Assembly: GCA_947626275.1 (NCBI GenBank)
Contig: CANQRL010000014.1
Coordinates: 1-33,659, forward strand
Direction: 5' to 3'
Length of the DNA stretch: 33,659 bases
DNA from: an uncultured Bacilli bacterium
GTDB taxonomy: Bacteria > Bacillota_I > Bacilli_A > RF39 > UBA660
The notes under the pieces are model-generated. The model did not search any database and was not told the DNA's origin. It saw only the letters and a list, made by a program, of their open reading frames with translations. This document shows positions 1 through 8,229 of this stretch, piece after piece. Numbering within the stretch: the stretch's first letter is position 1; every line of letters starts with the position of its first letter. The translations under genes and the position numbers were made by a program.

Positions 1-90
1 TATAATTACATTTTAACTATATCATATTGCTTTTTATTTTTTATTTATTTTTGTCTCACATCATTTACAATTATACAGAAACTAAGTTCC

Positions 91-2229
91 CTAAATTCTC
101 CGTAAACGAAGAGCATTCAAAACAACCGTAAGACTACTAATAGTCATCGCAAGCGACGCTAACATAGGATTTAAAGAAATCTTAGGTTCGAAAAAGCCCA
201 TCGCTAAAACAATCATAACCACGTTATAGAAGAAAGCCCAAAACAAATTCTCTTGAATGTTGCGAATCGTTTTTTTACTGATAGTAAAAAGACTGGTTAA
301 AAGATCCAAGTTATCATTCATTAAGATGACATCGGCAGAATCAGTAGCGATATCTGTCCCACTCATGACGCTGACACCAATGTCCGCAAGAGCAAGACTA
401 GGAGCATCATTAATACCATCCCCTACCATCATAACAACTTCTCCCTCGGAGATTCTTCTTTCTATTTCTTTCTGTTTATCTTTTGGTAAGACTTCCGCTA
501 CCACTTGAGAAATTCCTAATTCTTTGGCAATGACAGAGGCAGCCTTTTGATGATCTCCCGTTAACATCACGACTTGAATAGACTTCTCCTCTAGTTTGCG
601 AATGACGTCTTTGACATTTTCTCTTGGCATATCCTTCACACCGATAAGACCGATAACTTGCTTTTCTAAAACGACATACAGAATACTGTCCCCCAAAGAG
701 GCTAGCTGCTCTTCTTCTTTCTCATAAGGATTCGATAATCCCTCTAAAATTTTACGATTTCCAATCGTATAGTTTTTCCCGTTTAAAGTTCCTCGCATGC
801 CCATTCCAGGCAAGTTTTCTATTTCTTTTCCTTCCCCTACTTTTTCATAACTAGCAAATGCTTGGGCGATAGGATGGGTCGAAGTTGCTTCCAAACTGGC
901 TACTATCGATAGTAATTGGTCTTCCTCCATTTTAGAAAAAACTTTATCTACTTTTAATTTTCCATAAGTGAGAGTTCCTGTCTTATCAAAGATGACCGTC
1001 GTTACTTTGGCAACGCGTTCCAAAACCTCATTTTTCTTGATTAAAATTCCTTTTTTCGCACTATTTCCAATACTTACGACCATTGAAAGAGGCGTTGAAA
1101 GACCTAACGCACAAGGACAAGCCACTACTAATACCGTAACAAATCGTTCTAGGGAACTTCCTACTTCTTGCCCTATGATTAGGTAAAATAGAAAAGTGCC
1201 TAGGGCAAGGAGAAAAATGGTTGGAACAAAATAACTACTAATCTTATCTGCTAACTGAGCAATCGGTGCCTTTGTATTGGTTGCTTCGACTACCAATCTA
1301 ACAATTTCGGAAATAGTAGAATCCTTCCCAATTCTTTTCGCTTCATACTCTAGATAGCCATCAATATTCATGCTCCCTGCAATAACTTCTGAGCCTTCCT
1401 TCTTTTTAACAGGCGTGGACTCTCCTGTGATAAAGGCCTCTTCCAAGTGAGAGCTTCCTTTTGTAATCGTTCCATCCACCGCAATCTTCATTCCTGGTTT
1501 AGCTATTAAAATATCTCCCTTTTGGACCTCGTCAATCGTGACTTCTATCTCGTTTCCCTCTCTTTTAAGAAGGGCTTTGGTAGGCGTAATTTGAACGAGC
1601 TCTTGAATTGCTTCCTTTGTTTTATCTTTGCTCTTTCGATCGATAAAACGGCCTAACTTCACAAAGTATAGAATCATGGCAACAGATTCAAAGTAAAAGT
1701 GATAAGACCCTTTATCCAAAATTGTTAAGACAAAAAGATAGATACTATAACCAAAACTTGCAAAAACACCTAAACTAACCAAAGTATCCATATTGGGACT
1801 TTTATGGAGCAAATTTTTTATTCCACTTTTGATAATATCTCTTGCATAGATTAAAAAAGGAATCGTTAAAAGAAGAAGCACCGTTCCATGCATTTTATGG
1901 GTCATCGGTATCATTGGTAACGATAACATCTTGCCCATCGAAATGTACATCAAAATAAGAACGAGTACACCATAGAGTATCACAGGCCAAATACTTTCTT
2001 TTTGCTTAGAAAAATCATGAAATTCTCCCAAAGATTCAAATCCTGCTTCTTCTACAAAACGATTTAAATCTTCTATCGTAAGAGAATCCTCATAAGTAAT
2101 CATTGCTTGGGCCAGAACCAAATTCACAGAAGCTTCCAATATTCCTGGTTGCTTGCGCAAATACTTCTCTAATCCTACCGAACAAGCACTGCAACTCATT
2201 CCCCCAATACTTAAAATGATCTTTTTCAT
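91..2229 (-). CDS. copA: Copper-exporting P1B-type ATPase CopA
   Basis: Exports Cu+ from the cytosol with ATP. Seen in the 712-residue product: one N-terminal heavy-metal domain with the GMSCSAC motif (C13, C16), about eight membrane segments, the TGES loop, the intramembrane CPC motif (C371-P372-C373), phosphorylated D415 in DKTGTLT, an HP motif in the nucleotide domain, and GDGINDAP near 603-610. The YN pair and MxxSS in the last two helices are the Cu+ signature of the P1B-1 subgroup, so copper is favoured over zinc or cadmium. The start lies one base after the copZ stop and its ribosome binding site is weak, which suggests translational coupling. It is the last gene of csoR-copZ-copA. One metal domain instead of two is normal variation. 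Confidence 0.95.
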   Translation of the reverse strand: MKKIILSIGGMSCSACSVGLEKYLRKQPGILEASVNLVLAQAMITYEDSLTIEDLNRFVEEAGFESLGEFHDFSKQKESIWPVILYGVLVLILMYISMGKMLSLPMIPMTHKMHGTVLLLLTIPFLIYARDIIKSGIKNLLHKSPNMDTLVSLGVFASFGYSIYLFVLTILDKGSYHFYFESVAMILYFVKLGRFIDRKSKDKTKEAIQELVQITPTKALLKREGNEIEVTIDEVQKGDILIAKPGMKIAVDGTITKGSSHLEEAFITGESTPVKKKEGSEVIAGSMNIDGYLEYEAKRIGKDSTISEIVRLVVEATNTKAPIAQLADKISSYFVPTIFLLALGTFLFYLIIGQEVGSSLERFVTVLVVACPCALGLSTPLSMVVSIGNSAKKGILIKKNEVLERVAKVTTVIFDKTGTLTYGKLKVDKVFSKMEEDQLLSIVASLEATSTHPIAQAFASYEKVGEGKEIENLPGMGMRGTLNGKNYTIGNRKILEGLSNPYEKEEEQLASLGDSILYVVLEKQVIGLIGVKDMPRENVKDVIRKLEEKSIQVVMLTGDHQKAASVIAKELGISQVVAEVLPKDKQKEIERRISEGEVVMMVGDGINDAPSLALADIGVSVMSGTDIATDSADVILMNDNLDLLTSLFTISKKTIRNIQENLFWAFFYNVVMIVLAMGFFEPKISLNPMLASLAMTISSLTVVLNALRLRRI

Positions 2230-2230
2230 C

Positions 2231-2437
2231 TTATTCCATCATTCCTTGAAATCCTAAATCAGATAGCTTCTCTAAAACTTTTTCTAGTTCTTTCTCCTCC
2301 GTTTTTACGCGCACTTCTTTCGTTTGGTGATTGGCTTTTACTGCCTCTACCTTTTCCATTTTCTGTAAAGCTTTTTCAATTCTCGCTTCACATCCTTCGC
2401 AGTGCATTCCTTCTACTTTTAAAACATATTCTTTCAT
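2231..2437 (-). CDS. copZ: Copper chaperone CopZ (HMA domain)
   Basis: A 68-residue single heavy-metal-associated domain with the GMHCEGC metal site and the usual beta-alpha-beta-beta-alpha-beta length. In this family it binds cytosolic Cu+ and passes it to CopA and CsoR. I place the start at the ATG at 2437 and not at the TTG one codon upstream, because AGGAGA sits 7 bases before the ATG. That ribosome binding site overlaps the csoR stop codon, so translation is likely coupled. It is the middle gene of the copper operon. Confidence 0.92.
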   Translation of the reverse strand: MKEYVLKVEGMHCEGCEARIEKALQKMEKVEAVKANHQTKEVRVKTEEKELEKVLEKLSDLGFQGMME

Positions 2438-2448
2438 CAAAATCTCTC

Positions 2449-2736
2449 CTATCCATTAAATCTTTTAAATAAACTTGTTAACTCATCTATTACTTCTAAA
2501 TTTCCTTTTTCTAAATCTCTACTAATACAAGTATACAGATGATTTTCTAAGACGTTATTTGATAAACTCTTGATTGACTTTTCAATCGCTGATAACTGAA
2601 TTAAGATATCGTTACAGTATCGATCTTCCTCAACCATTTTCTTGACTCCTCGAATTTGTCCTTCAATTCGATTCAATCGATTACAAATCTGTTTTTTTTC
2701 CTCTTCCCCCCGATAGGTATGTTTACACTCTTGCAT
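2449..2736 (-). CDS. csoR: Copper-sensing repressor CsoR
   Basis: A 95-residue all-helical repressor of the CsoR/FrmR/RcnR family. The diagnostic Cu+ ligands are present with the right spacing: C41, H66 and C70 (C-x24-H-x3-C). The N-terminal RLNRIEGQIRG segment is the family hallmark. In the family the apo-protein binds a GC-rich inverted repeat and is released by Cu+. It is the first gene of the operon with copZ and copA, and a matching operator sits in the promoter just upstream, so it is expected to repress its own operon. The start at 2736 has a GTGGTGAT-type ribosome binding site. Confidence 0.93.
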   Translation of the reverse strand: MQECKHTYRGEEEKKQICNRLNRIEGQIRGVKKMVEEDRYCNDILIQLSAIEKSIKSLSNNVLENHLYTCISRDLEKGNLEVIDELTSLFKRFNG

Positions 2737-2751
2737 TTCATCACCACTATC

Positions 2752-2780
2752 AGTATATACCCGTATGGGGTATTTGTAAA
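2752..2780 (-). promoter_or_regulatory. copper operon promoter with CsoR operator in the spacer
   Basis: On the minus strand a -35 TTTACA (2775-2780) and a -10 TATACT (2752-2757) are separated by exactly 17 bases. The spacer contains the inverted repeat ATACCC-GTATG-GGGTAT (2757-2773), which matches known CsoR operators. A further half site GGGGTAT lies at 2785-2791. Repressor binding here would block RNA polymerase until copper is present. Confidence 0.85.
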
Positions 2781-2792
2781 TAGAGGGGTATC

Positions 2793-2818
2793 AAAAAAGT
2801 TTGTAAAACTACAAACTT
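2793..2818 (-). terminator. intrinsic terminator of the ygjV-like gene
   Basis: A 9-bp perfect stem AAGTTTGTA/TACAAACTT (2797-2805 with 2810-2818) and a 4-base loop, followed on the minus strand by a run of six T. The TAG stop of the upstream gene (2809-2811) falls in the loop and first stem base. It separates the lipoprotein/YgjV unit from the copper operon. Confidence 0.8.
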
Positions 2819-3321
2819 GTTTTCTTTCGATCGAACCGATAAACCGCAATAAGGGAAGAAAGAAAATCCACAACCGAAATAAAAATACCAACGAACGCAT
2901 AGACGTATACGTTATACACAATCCCTAAAATATCACTGATAATATTGGTTATCCGAATCCCCTTTAGATTTCCATACCAAAGCGCTGAACTATATAGAAT
3001 AGAAGCAATAAGTGGTAAAAGACTAATCCAACCTTGATACGTAAGAAAAGATAACAAGGTCACTATCAAGAGAATGATTAGTAACATGTAAAAAGGTGGT
3101 CTTTTTGGATACCTAGCAAAAATGATATTTCTAATTACGCTAAAAGCATGAACAATAATACCAGCATACGCATTTAAAAAAACATACTGAAGCGCAAAAA
3201 AAGAACCAGAAAGAATTTGATAGCTGAGTAAACTCTTTTTATTATTTTTTTGCCAACTGAAAACCAAAAAGGCAAGACCAATTATTCCTAATAGCTGAGC
3301 AATAACAAAAGACGTATTCAT
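2809..3321 (-). CDS. YgjV-family inner membrane protein
   Basis: A 170-residue, very hydrophobic protein with about six membrane segments. The opening (AQLLGIIGLAFLVFSWQK), the LLxYQILSGSFFALQY stretch, and the pattern of short loops with basic residues match the YgjV family (Pfam Imp-YgjV). The function of that family is unknown; a transport or stress role is only a guess. It starts two bases after the stop of the chagasin-like lipoprotein gene and has no clear ribosome binding site of its own, so it probably depends on translation of that gene. Its stop codon lies in its terminator loop. Confidence 0.75.
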   Translation of the reverse strand: MNTSFVIAQLLGIIGLAFLVFSWQKNNKKSLLSYQILSGSFFALQYVFLNAYAGIIVHAFSVIRNIIFARYPKRPPFYMLLIILLIVTLLSFLTYQGWISLLPLIASILYSSALWYGNLKGIRITNIISDILGIVYNVYVYAFVGIFISVVDFLSSLIAVYRFDRKKTSL

Positions 3322-3323
3322 AA

Positions 3324-3719
3324 TTATTTCTTATGAAAATAGGTTCCACTATGGGTTTCTGTAATATTTAAATTCTTATCGACTTTAAATTGATAGATGG
3401 CAGTATCTTCTACCCGGGTTTCATCCGTAAAAAAATGATATTTCAAAGATAGGGTTACCTTTCCCTCTTTTAAACCAGTAATTTTATAGATTTTTTGTCC
3501 TCCACAACCAGCTACATCTTCTGGGCATCCCGTATCATCATAACTCTCTTCGATTTGAATAATCCCCTCTTCTCCTACCTCATATGTCCATTCATAGCCA
3601 GTAGAAGAATTACTGTAAAGCGAAAAAGTAAAAGTCTTTTCTCCTTCGTCCTTTTTTCCACATCCTACCATACCAAATATGGCGATAAGAGTGATTAACA
3701 AATATCCTATTTTTTTCAT
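3324..3719 (-). CDS. Chagasin-like (I42) protease-inhibitor lipoprotein
   Basis: A 131-residue lipoprotein. The signal peptide ends in a lipobox (GMVGC), so it should be anchored outside the membrane. The mature part shows the chagasin/I42 pattern: an SNSSTGYEW loop equivalent to NPTTGY-W, a GCGG loop followed by alternating beta strands (KIYKITGLKEGKVTLSLKY), and a third loop. Family members inhibit papain-like cysteine proteases. Two cysteines in the GCPEDVAGCGG loop could form a disulfide, which is unusual. The start is set at 3719 because AGGAGG lies just upstream and the promoter at 3736-3764 would start transcription downstream of the other in-frame ATG at 3737. It is cotranscribed with the YgjV-like gene. 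Confidence 0.75.
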   Translation of the reverse strand: MKKIGYLLITLIAIFGMVGCGKKDEGEKTFTFSLYSNSSTGYEWTYEVGEEGIIQIEESYDDTGCPEDVAGCGGQKIYKITGLKEGKVTLSLKYHFFTDETRVEDTAIYQFKVDKNLNITETHSGTYFHKK

Positions 3720-3735
3720 AAGTCCTCCTATTTTC

Positions 3736-3764
3736 ATTATAAAAAATGCTCATCAAATAGTCAA
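3736..3764 (-). promoter_or_regulatory. sigma-A promoter of lipoprotein-ygjV operon
   Basis: TTGACT (3759-3764), 17-base spacer, TATAAT (3736-3741) on the minus strand. Transcription would begin near 3729, ten bases before the chosen start codon of the lipoprotein gene. Confidence 0.85.
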
Positions 3765-3830
3765 ACAAAATACAGAAAATCCGCTTCCCATACTGTCAAA
3801 GAAATATCCACCCTTTTTCTCAAAAAAACA

Positions 3831-3850
3831 TGATATAATGAATGTGGTGA
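3831..3850 (+). promoter_or_regulatory. extended -10 promoter and RBS of yfhO
   Basis: TGATATAAT (3831-3839) is a perfect extended -10 box (TGn-TATAAT) with no convincing -35. The ribosome binding site GGTGA (3846-3850) is only 4 bases before the ATG and almost touches the -10 box, so the mRNA leader must be very short or nearly absent. Confidence 0.65.
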
Positions 3851-3854
3851 GAAT

Positions 3855-6506
3855 ATGATAAAAACAATTCAAAAATATAAGGATTATCTCTATGTAGGAG
3901 CAATTTCTCTTGCTATTCTACTCATTATCTTTCTTTGTAAAGGAATTTATCCCTTTGGCAAAAACTCTCTTGTCTATGGAGATATGCAGGAACAAATTGC
4001 TAGCTACTATTACTACCTATATGACTGCTTCCATGGAAATGGTTCTTTTTTCATTAATTTTACTTCTTCTGGAGGAATCTCCTTTTTTGGGATTATTGCT
4101 TATTATCTTTTAAATCCTTTATCCCTTTTTGTCCTTTTTGTCAAAAGAAGTGACATCTACTTATTCTTATCGATTATCGTCTTATGTAAAATAATTCTTT
4201 GCAATCTTACTTGTCTTTATGCCCTTAAAAAGACATTTCCAAATAAAAATAGTTACCTCAGTATCTTTTTAGCGCTCCTCTATGGATTTTCCATCTACAG
4301 CTTAAATTACTATCAAATTACTGGATGGATTGATGTTATGTACTTATTCCCACTCGTTTTTGTAGGCTTTAAACGTCTATTAGATGGGAATAGTCCGAAG
4401 ATGTATTTTATTATACTTACGCTTTCTTTATCCTTTCAATTCTATCTTACCGCTATGGTAATCATCTTCCTCTTTCTTCTTACATGCCCTTATCTTCGGG
4501 CATATGGGGAGAAAAAAGAAAGAGGAAAACGGATTCTTTCCTTAGGAATTAGTACCGTTCTTAGTATGGGAAGCGCTCTCGTTATTATTCTTCCTACCCT
4601 CTATCAAATATCTATTTCTTCAAGAGTAGGATACAGTTTGGAAAGTCTTCTAAACTCAAAGATGGGGCCTTTTCTAGATAAAACTTCCCTCTTCTTATTT
4701 GGACCTATTCTTTTTGTTGGATTGCTTCTCCTCATCAAAAATTTTCGTTCAAACAAAAAGTTTTTATCGTTCTACATTCCTTCGATGATTCTTCTCCTTC
4801 TTCCGGTTGTAGTAGAACCGATTCATAAACTTCTCCACTTTGGTTCTTATGCCTCATTTCCATATCGTTTTGGTTTCATCACGGTTTTCTTTCTCATTAT
4901 AGGAGCGTATTATGCTTTCCTTCATGAAAAAAAGAGTGTTAAAAAAAGAACAAGACTCCAAAATATTTTGTCCTTAGGATGTGCGGGAGGCGCCATCATT
5001 TGTATGTTTGGCATTGCCTTTTATCGCTATGAGGCTTGTCAAAAGGCAATTGAAAGTCTTACCTTCTCACGCGATAAGATAACTTTTGTATTTATGGTTC
5101 TTCTTTTTCTCATCGCCTTTATCGCTAGTCTTTTCATCTTTATCATTCAAAAAGGATTCCATCGCTTTTCCTCTATTTTGTTAGCGAGTATTCTCCTAAC
5201 GCATATTTTTATAACTAGTTATCTATATCTTGGAATCGACTTTGTTCAAAAGGATGTCGAAAAAATCTATACCACACTATCAGATATTTCTAAGGATGCT
5301 TCCCTATCTCATTATTACCGCTATAAAAATGAAGTTTCTTATCTTACCAATAATGGTGGGAATGTAACAGGAATTCCAACCTTAGACCATTTTAGTTCTC
5401 TTACCAAAGAAACGAATCAACAAACTTTAAAACAACTCGGATACTCTTCTTATTGGACGAGAACAACGTCTTATGGAGGAACTTTATTTACCGATATTCT
5501 TCTAGGAAATAAATATGTTTTAACCGAAAAAGAAAAGTTAGACGGGTACCATCTAAAAGCACAATATGACGACCTTTTCTTCTTCGAATATGAAAAAGAA
5601 ATTCCTTATGGATTTATCATTACGAATGATGTAGAAAGCAATCACTATACCAATACCTTTGAACTACAAAACGCGATCTATCACTCTATGGGAGAAGAAA
5701 AAGATTTATTTACCGTAGAAAAAGAATTTGAAACTTCCAATTTAACGATAAAAGATGGAAGAATCGTAACGGAAGAAAATGCGACCATTACGTTTCCTCT
5801 TTCCATTTCAGGAAAGAAGCATCTTTACTTAGAGCTTTATAAGAGTCTTGTCAACAAAGAAAATGAAGAAATCTATCACACTTTTTCCATTTTAATTAAT
5901 GGAAAGCCATTCCTAAACGATTACCCTAATAAAGACTTTAACGGGGTTGTCGACCTAGGCGTTTTTGAGGAAAATGTCACTATCTCCCTTATGGTTGATC
6001 AAGACTGTGAGATGCCATTTTTAAGTATTGGTCTTCTCGACTTAGAGGAGCTAGAAAATTGGCTTTCTAAACAGGAAAGTGATATGGACATTACGTTTTC
6101 AAATAATGAAATTACTCTTTCTGGGGAAGTAGAAAAAGATAGTCTATTATTCCTTCCCGTTCCTTATGATGAAGGATACAAAGCTACTCGTAATGGAAAA
6201 GAAATTTCTCTTACAAAAGTATATCAAAACTATTTAGGAGTTCCTCTTTCTTCTGGAAAGAATACGATTCGCATTTCTTTTACGCCAAAATATTTACCTA
6301 GTGCTTGCTTCATCAGTGTCTTATGCATTATTCTTGCCATTCTTCTTTTCCATACCAATGCCTATTCTTATCTTCTTCAAAACGGTCTTTTCAGAAAGAT
6401 GGCAAATGGAATCTATCTATTCCTCTACGGAGTGGCTATCCTGTTCCTTTATCTTCTTCCAACTATTAGCTTCTTTTTATCCTTTATCATGAAAATTTCC
6501 ATTTAA
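3855..6506 (+). CDS. YfhO-family membrane protein
   Basis: An 883-residue polytopic membrane protein of the YfhO family (bacterial membrane protein, GT-C glycosyltransferase-like). About a dozen membrane segments occupy residues ~13-450. A large extracytoplasmic region follows (~470-800), and final membrane helices lie at the C-terminus. The N-terminal GDMQEQ loop after the first membrane segment is characteristic: acidic first-loop residues serve as catalytic base in GT-C enzymes. In Bacillus and Listeria, YfhO proteins glycosylate teichoic acids using a lipid-linked sugar outside the membrane. That role here is inferred from the family. It is the only large plus-strand gene of the window and is monocistronic, with its own promoter and a shared terminator. 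Confidence 0.85.
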   Translation: MIKTIQKYKDYLYVGAISLAILLIIFLCKGIYPFGKNSLVYGDMQEQIASYYYYLYDCFHGNGSFFINFTSSGGISFFGIIAYYLLNPLSLFVLFVKRSDIYLFLSIIVLCKIILCNLTCLYALKKTFPNKNSYLSIFLALLYGFSIYSLNYYQITGWIDVMYLFPLVFVGFKRLLDGNSPKMYFIILTLSLSFQFYLTAMVIIFLFLLTCPYLRAYGEKKERGKRILSLGISTVLSMGSALVIILPTLYQISISSRVGYSLESLLNSKMGPFLDKTSLFLFGPILFVGLLLLIKNFRSNKKFLSFYIPSMILLLLPVVVEPIHKLLHFGSYASFPYRFGFITVFFLIIGAYYAFLHEKKSVKKRTRLQNILSLGCAGGAIICMFGIAFYRYEACQKAIESLTFSRDKITFVFMVLLFLIAFIASLFIFIIQKGFHRFSSILLASILLTHIFITSYLYLGIDFVQKDVEKIYTTLSDISKDASLSHYYRYKNEVSYLTNNGGNVTGIPTLDHFSSLTKETNQQTLKQLGYSSYWTRTTSYGGTLFTDILLGNKYVLTEKEKLDGYHLKAQYDDLFFFEYEKEIPYGFIITNDVESNHYTNTFELQNAIYHSMGEEKDLFTVEKEFETSNLTIKDGRIVTEENATITFPLSISGKKHLYLELYKSLVNKENEEIYHTFSILINGKPFLNDYPNKDFNGVVDLGVFEENVTISLMVDQDCEMPFLSIGLLDLEELENWLSKQESDMDITFSNNEITLSGEVEKDSLLFLPVPYDEGYKATRNGKEISLTKVYQNYLGVPLSSGKNTIRISFTPKYLPSACFISVLCIILAILLFHTNAYSYLLQNGLFRKMANGIYLFLYGVAILFLYLLPTISFFLSFIMKISI

Positions 6507-6543
6507 AAAAACTTTATGGAATAAAAATCCATAAAGTTTTTTT
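6505..6543. terminator. bidirectional intrinsic terminator
   Basis: A stem of 11 bp (6510-6520 with 6528-6538) and a 7-base A-rich loop, flanked by A and T runs on both sides. It serves the convergent yfhO (+) and ABC permease (-) genes. The yfhO stop codon TAA (6504-6506) overlaps its edge. Confidence 0.88.
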
Positions 6544-8229
6544 CTAGTCATTTTTAATTTCTCTTTTAGCATAAACAAAGTTTCCAATGCTATAGCAGAT
6601 CAAAAATGTCAGAATAGAAATAATGATACCCGTACTATCTTTGATATCAACAATTGCTAACGCGGATCGATAATTGGAGGTATGATTTAAAATTGTCGTA
6701 TAATCTAGATATGGAAAAATCATATAAGTTAAAATACTCGTTTGAGACCTTAAAATCAATGGCCAAGAAATGCTTGATATCGCAATTCCAAGAAAAGATA
6801 TTCCTGCTACGACAAATGTTTTTTTACTAAAAAGAGATAGTGAAAAGTAAAAGGATAAAAACGCTAAAATAGGAATACTAGCAAGGAAAATATCTTTTAA
6901 AATGGTAAGTAGATAAAAAGTCTCTACAACTTTACCTCCCTTATAAACCAATGCTGGGGTAAAAATTTCATGGAATCCATAAAGATTACCCGAAATAATA
7001 ATAAATAGGAAAAGACCAATGAACCATAAAGCATAACACTCTAACGTAATGTAGAGAAATTTCGCTAAGAAAATCTTTCCTCTTTTATTAGGACTTGTCA
7101 GAAGAATGTTTTCTTCTCCACTTATTTTCTCTCTTGTAAGAATATCCCCACCCGTTAAAATGATGATGATTAAAATAATGATCCCTAAGTGTTTTACGCC
7201 ATCAACTGTTGTTTTAGAAGAAAGTATCGTATAATCTAAAGAGTCCTCATCGTGTGGAATAGCAGATAAAATAGCGTGCGTAGTACTATACTTTAAAATT
7301 TCTTTTTTCTCGTTTGCCAACTCTTCTTGTCGCTTACATGCTCTTTTTAATCCCTCGTAATTAGGAAAAAGTTTAAAATACTCATCTTCCGAAAGAAGAT
7401 CGCAACCAGGAATCGTTTGCATTCGATACACATTTTGAACACGATAATCTTGTTCATCTTCTATCTTTTGCTCAATAATCGAATCTGCTAATTCGGGATA
7501 GTCAAGGAACGCTCCGATAAAGTAATCTGTATCTTCTTCTCTTCCGGTATCTTGATGAATATCATATCCCGATTTGATTACTTTTATCATGTACTCTAAA
7601 TAGCGATAATAAATTCCCTCTTTTAAAAGTTGTTCGACATTGTTTAAATACTCTTTTTTAGCATTAATCACACTTTCTATTTCGGAAGATGGTTTTTGAT
7701 AATACTCTTCTAAAGCATGATAGAAGACTTCTTCTTCATAACTATAGAAAATTTCGTTTCCATAACTTACATTATTATACTTGGAAAGAAACTCTTGAAA
7801 TTCTTCATCCTCCCTATTATGGTAATATCGCTCTAATATATAGATTTCTTCTTTGACATCCATAATTTCTTCTCTTACATAATACCTCCAATTAGCAGTG
7901 GAAGGAATTTCTTGTTTGAATTTCTCTACTTCTCCAATAAATTCTCCTAAATACTGAAAATGAAGAGAAGCTAATTCTTTTTCAAGTTTCGTATTGAAAG
8001 AAACACTATTTTCTTGCAAGTCTTTTTTAAGTCTTGCATAGTTTGATCTTTGGATATCCAAAACAAGATCTAGTTCAAATAGATTGTCGTCTACGTCAAC
8101 AGTATTGTCTAAAGCAATATGTGTGATAATGGCAATACTCGAAAAAAGTAAAACGACGATACAAAAAAGTCTTCTGAACCAACTTCTATTTCTGATGTTT
8201 TCAACTTTGATTAAATCCCAAATTTTCAT
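6544..8229 (-). CDS. ABC-2-type transporter permease with large extracytoplasmic domain
   Basis: A 561-residue permease. One membrane helix lies at ~20-41. A long charged, helix-rich region (~45-340) follows that should lie outside the membrane, then about six membrane helices in ~345-555. This architecture matches ABC-2-family exporter permeases in which the loop between helices 1 and 2 is greatly expanded. The conserved GEENILLTSPNKRGKIFLAK segment after the second helix is typical of such permeases. Its start overlaps the stop of the XRE-ATPase gene (ATGA at 8226-8229), so the two should form one exporter. Substrate unknown; antimicrobial peptides or lipids are possible from analogy only. 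Confidence 0.8.
   Translation of the reverse strand: MKIWDLIKVENIRNRSWFRRLFCIVVLLFSSIAIITHIALDNTVDVDDNLFELDLVLDIQRSNYARLKKDLQENSVSFNTKLEKELASLHFQYLGEFIGEVEKFKQEIPSTANWRYYVREEIMDVKEEIYILERYYHNREDEEFQEFLSKYNNVSYGNEIFYSYEEEVFYHALEEYYQKPSSEIESVINAKKEYLNNVEQLLKEGIYYRYLEYMIKVIKSGYDIHQDTGREEDTDYFIGAFLDYPELADSIIEQKIEDEQDYRVQNVYRMQTIPGCDLLSEDEYFKLFPNYEGLKRACKRQEELANEKKEILKYSTTHAILSAIPHDEDSLDYTILSSKTTVDGVKHLGIIILIIIILTGGDILTREKISGEENILLTSPNKRGKIFLAKFLYITLECYALWFIGLFLFIIISGNLYGFHEIFTPALVYKGGKVVETFYLLTILKDIFLASIPILAFLSFYFSLSLFSKKTFVVAGISFLGIAISSISWPLILRSQTSILTYMIFPYLDYTTILNHTSNYRSALAIVDIKDSTGIIISILTFLICYSIGNFVYAKREIKND

Noticed and set aside
1..90. terminator for the copper operon
   Set aside because: The 90 bases after copA are AT-rich but I found no convincing stem with a T run.
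2656..2928. plus and minus short open frames over the copper promoter
   Set aside because: They cover the CsoR operator, promoter and YgjV terminator; no ribosome binding sites or homology.
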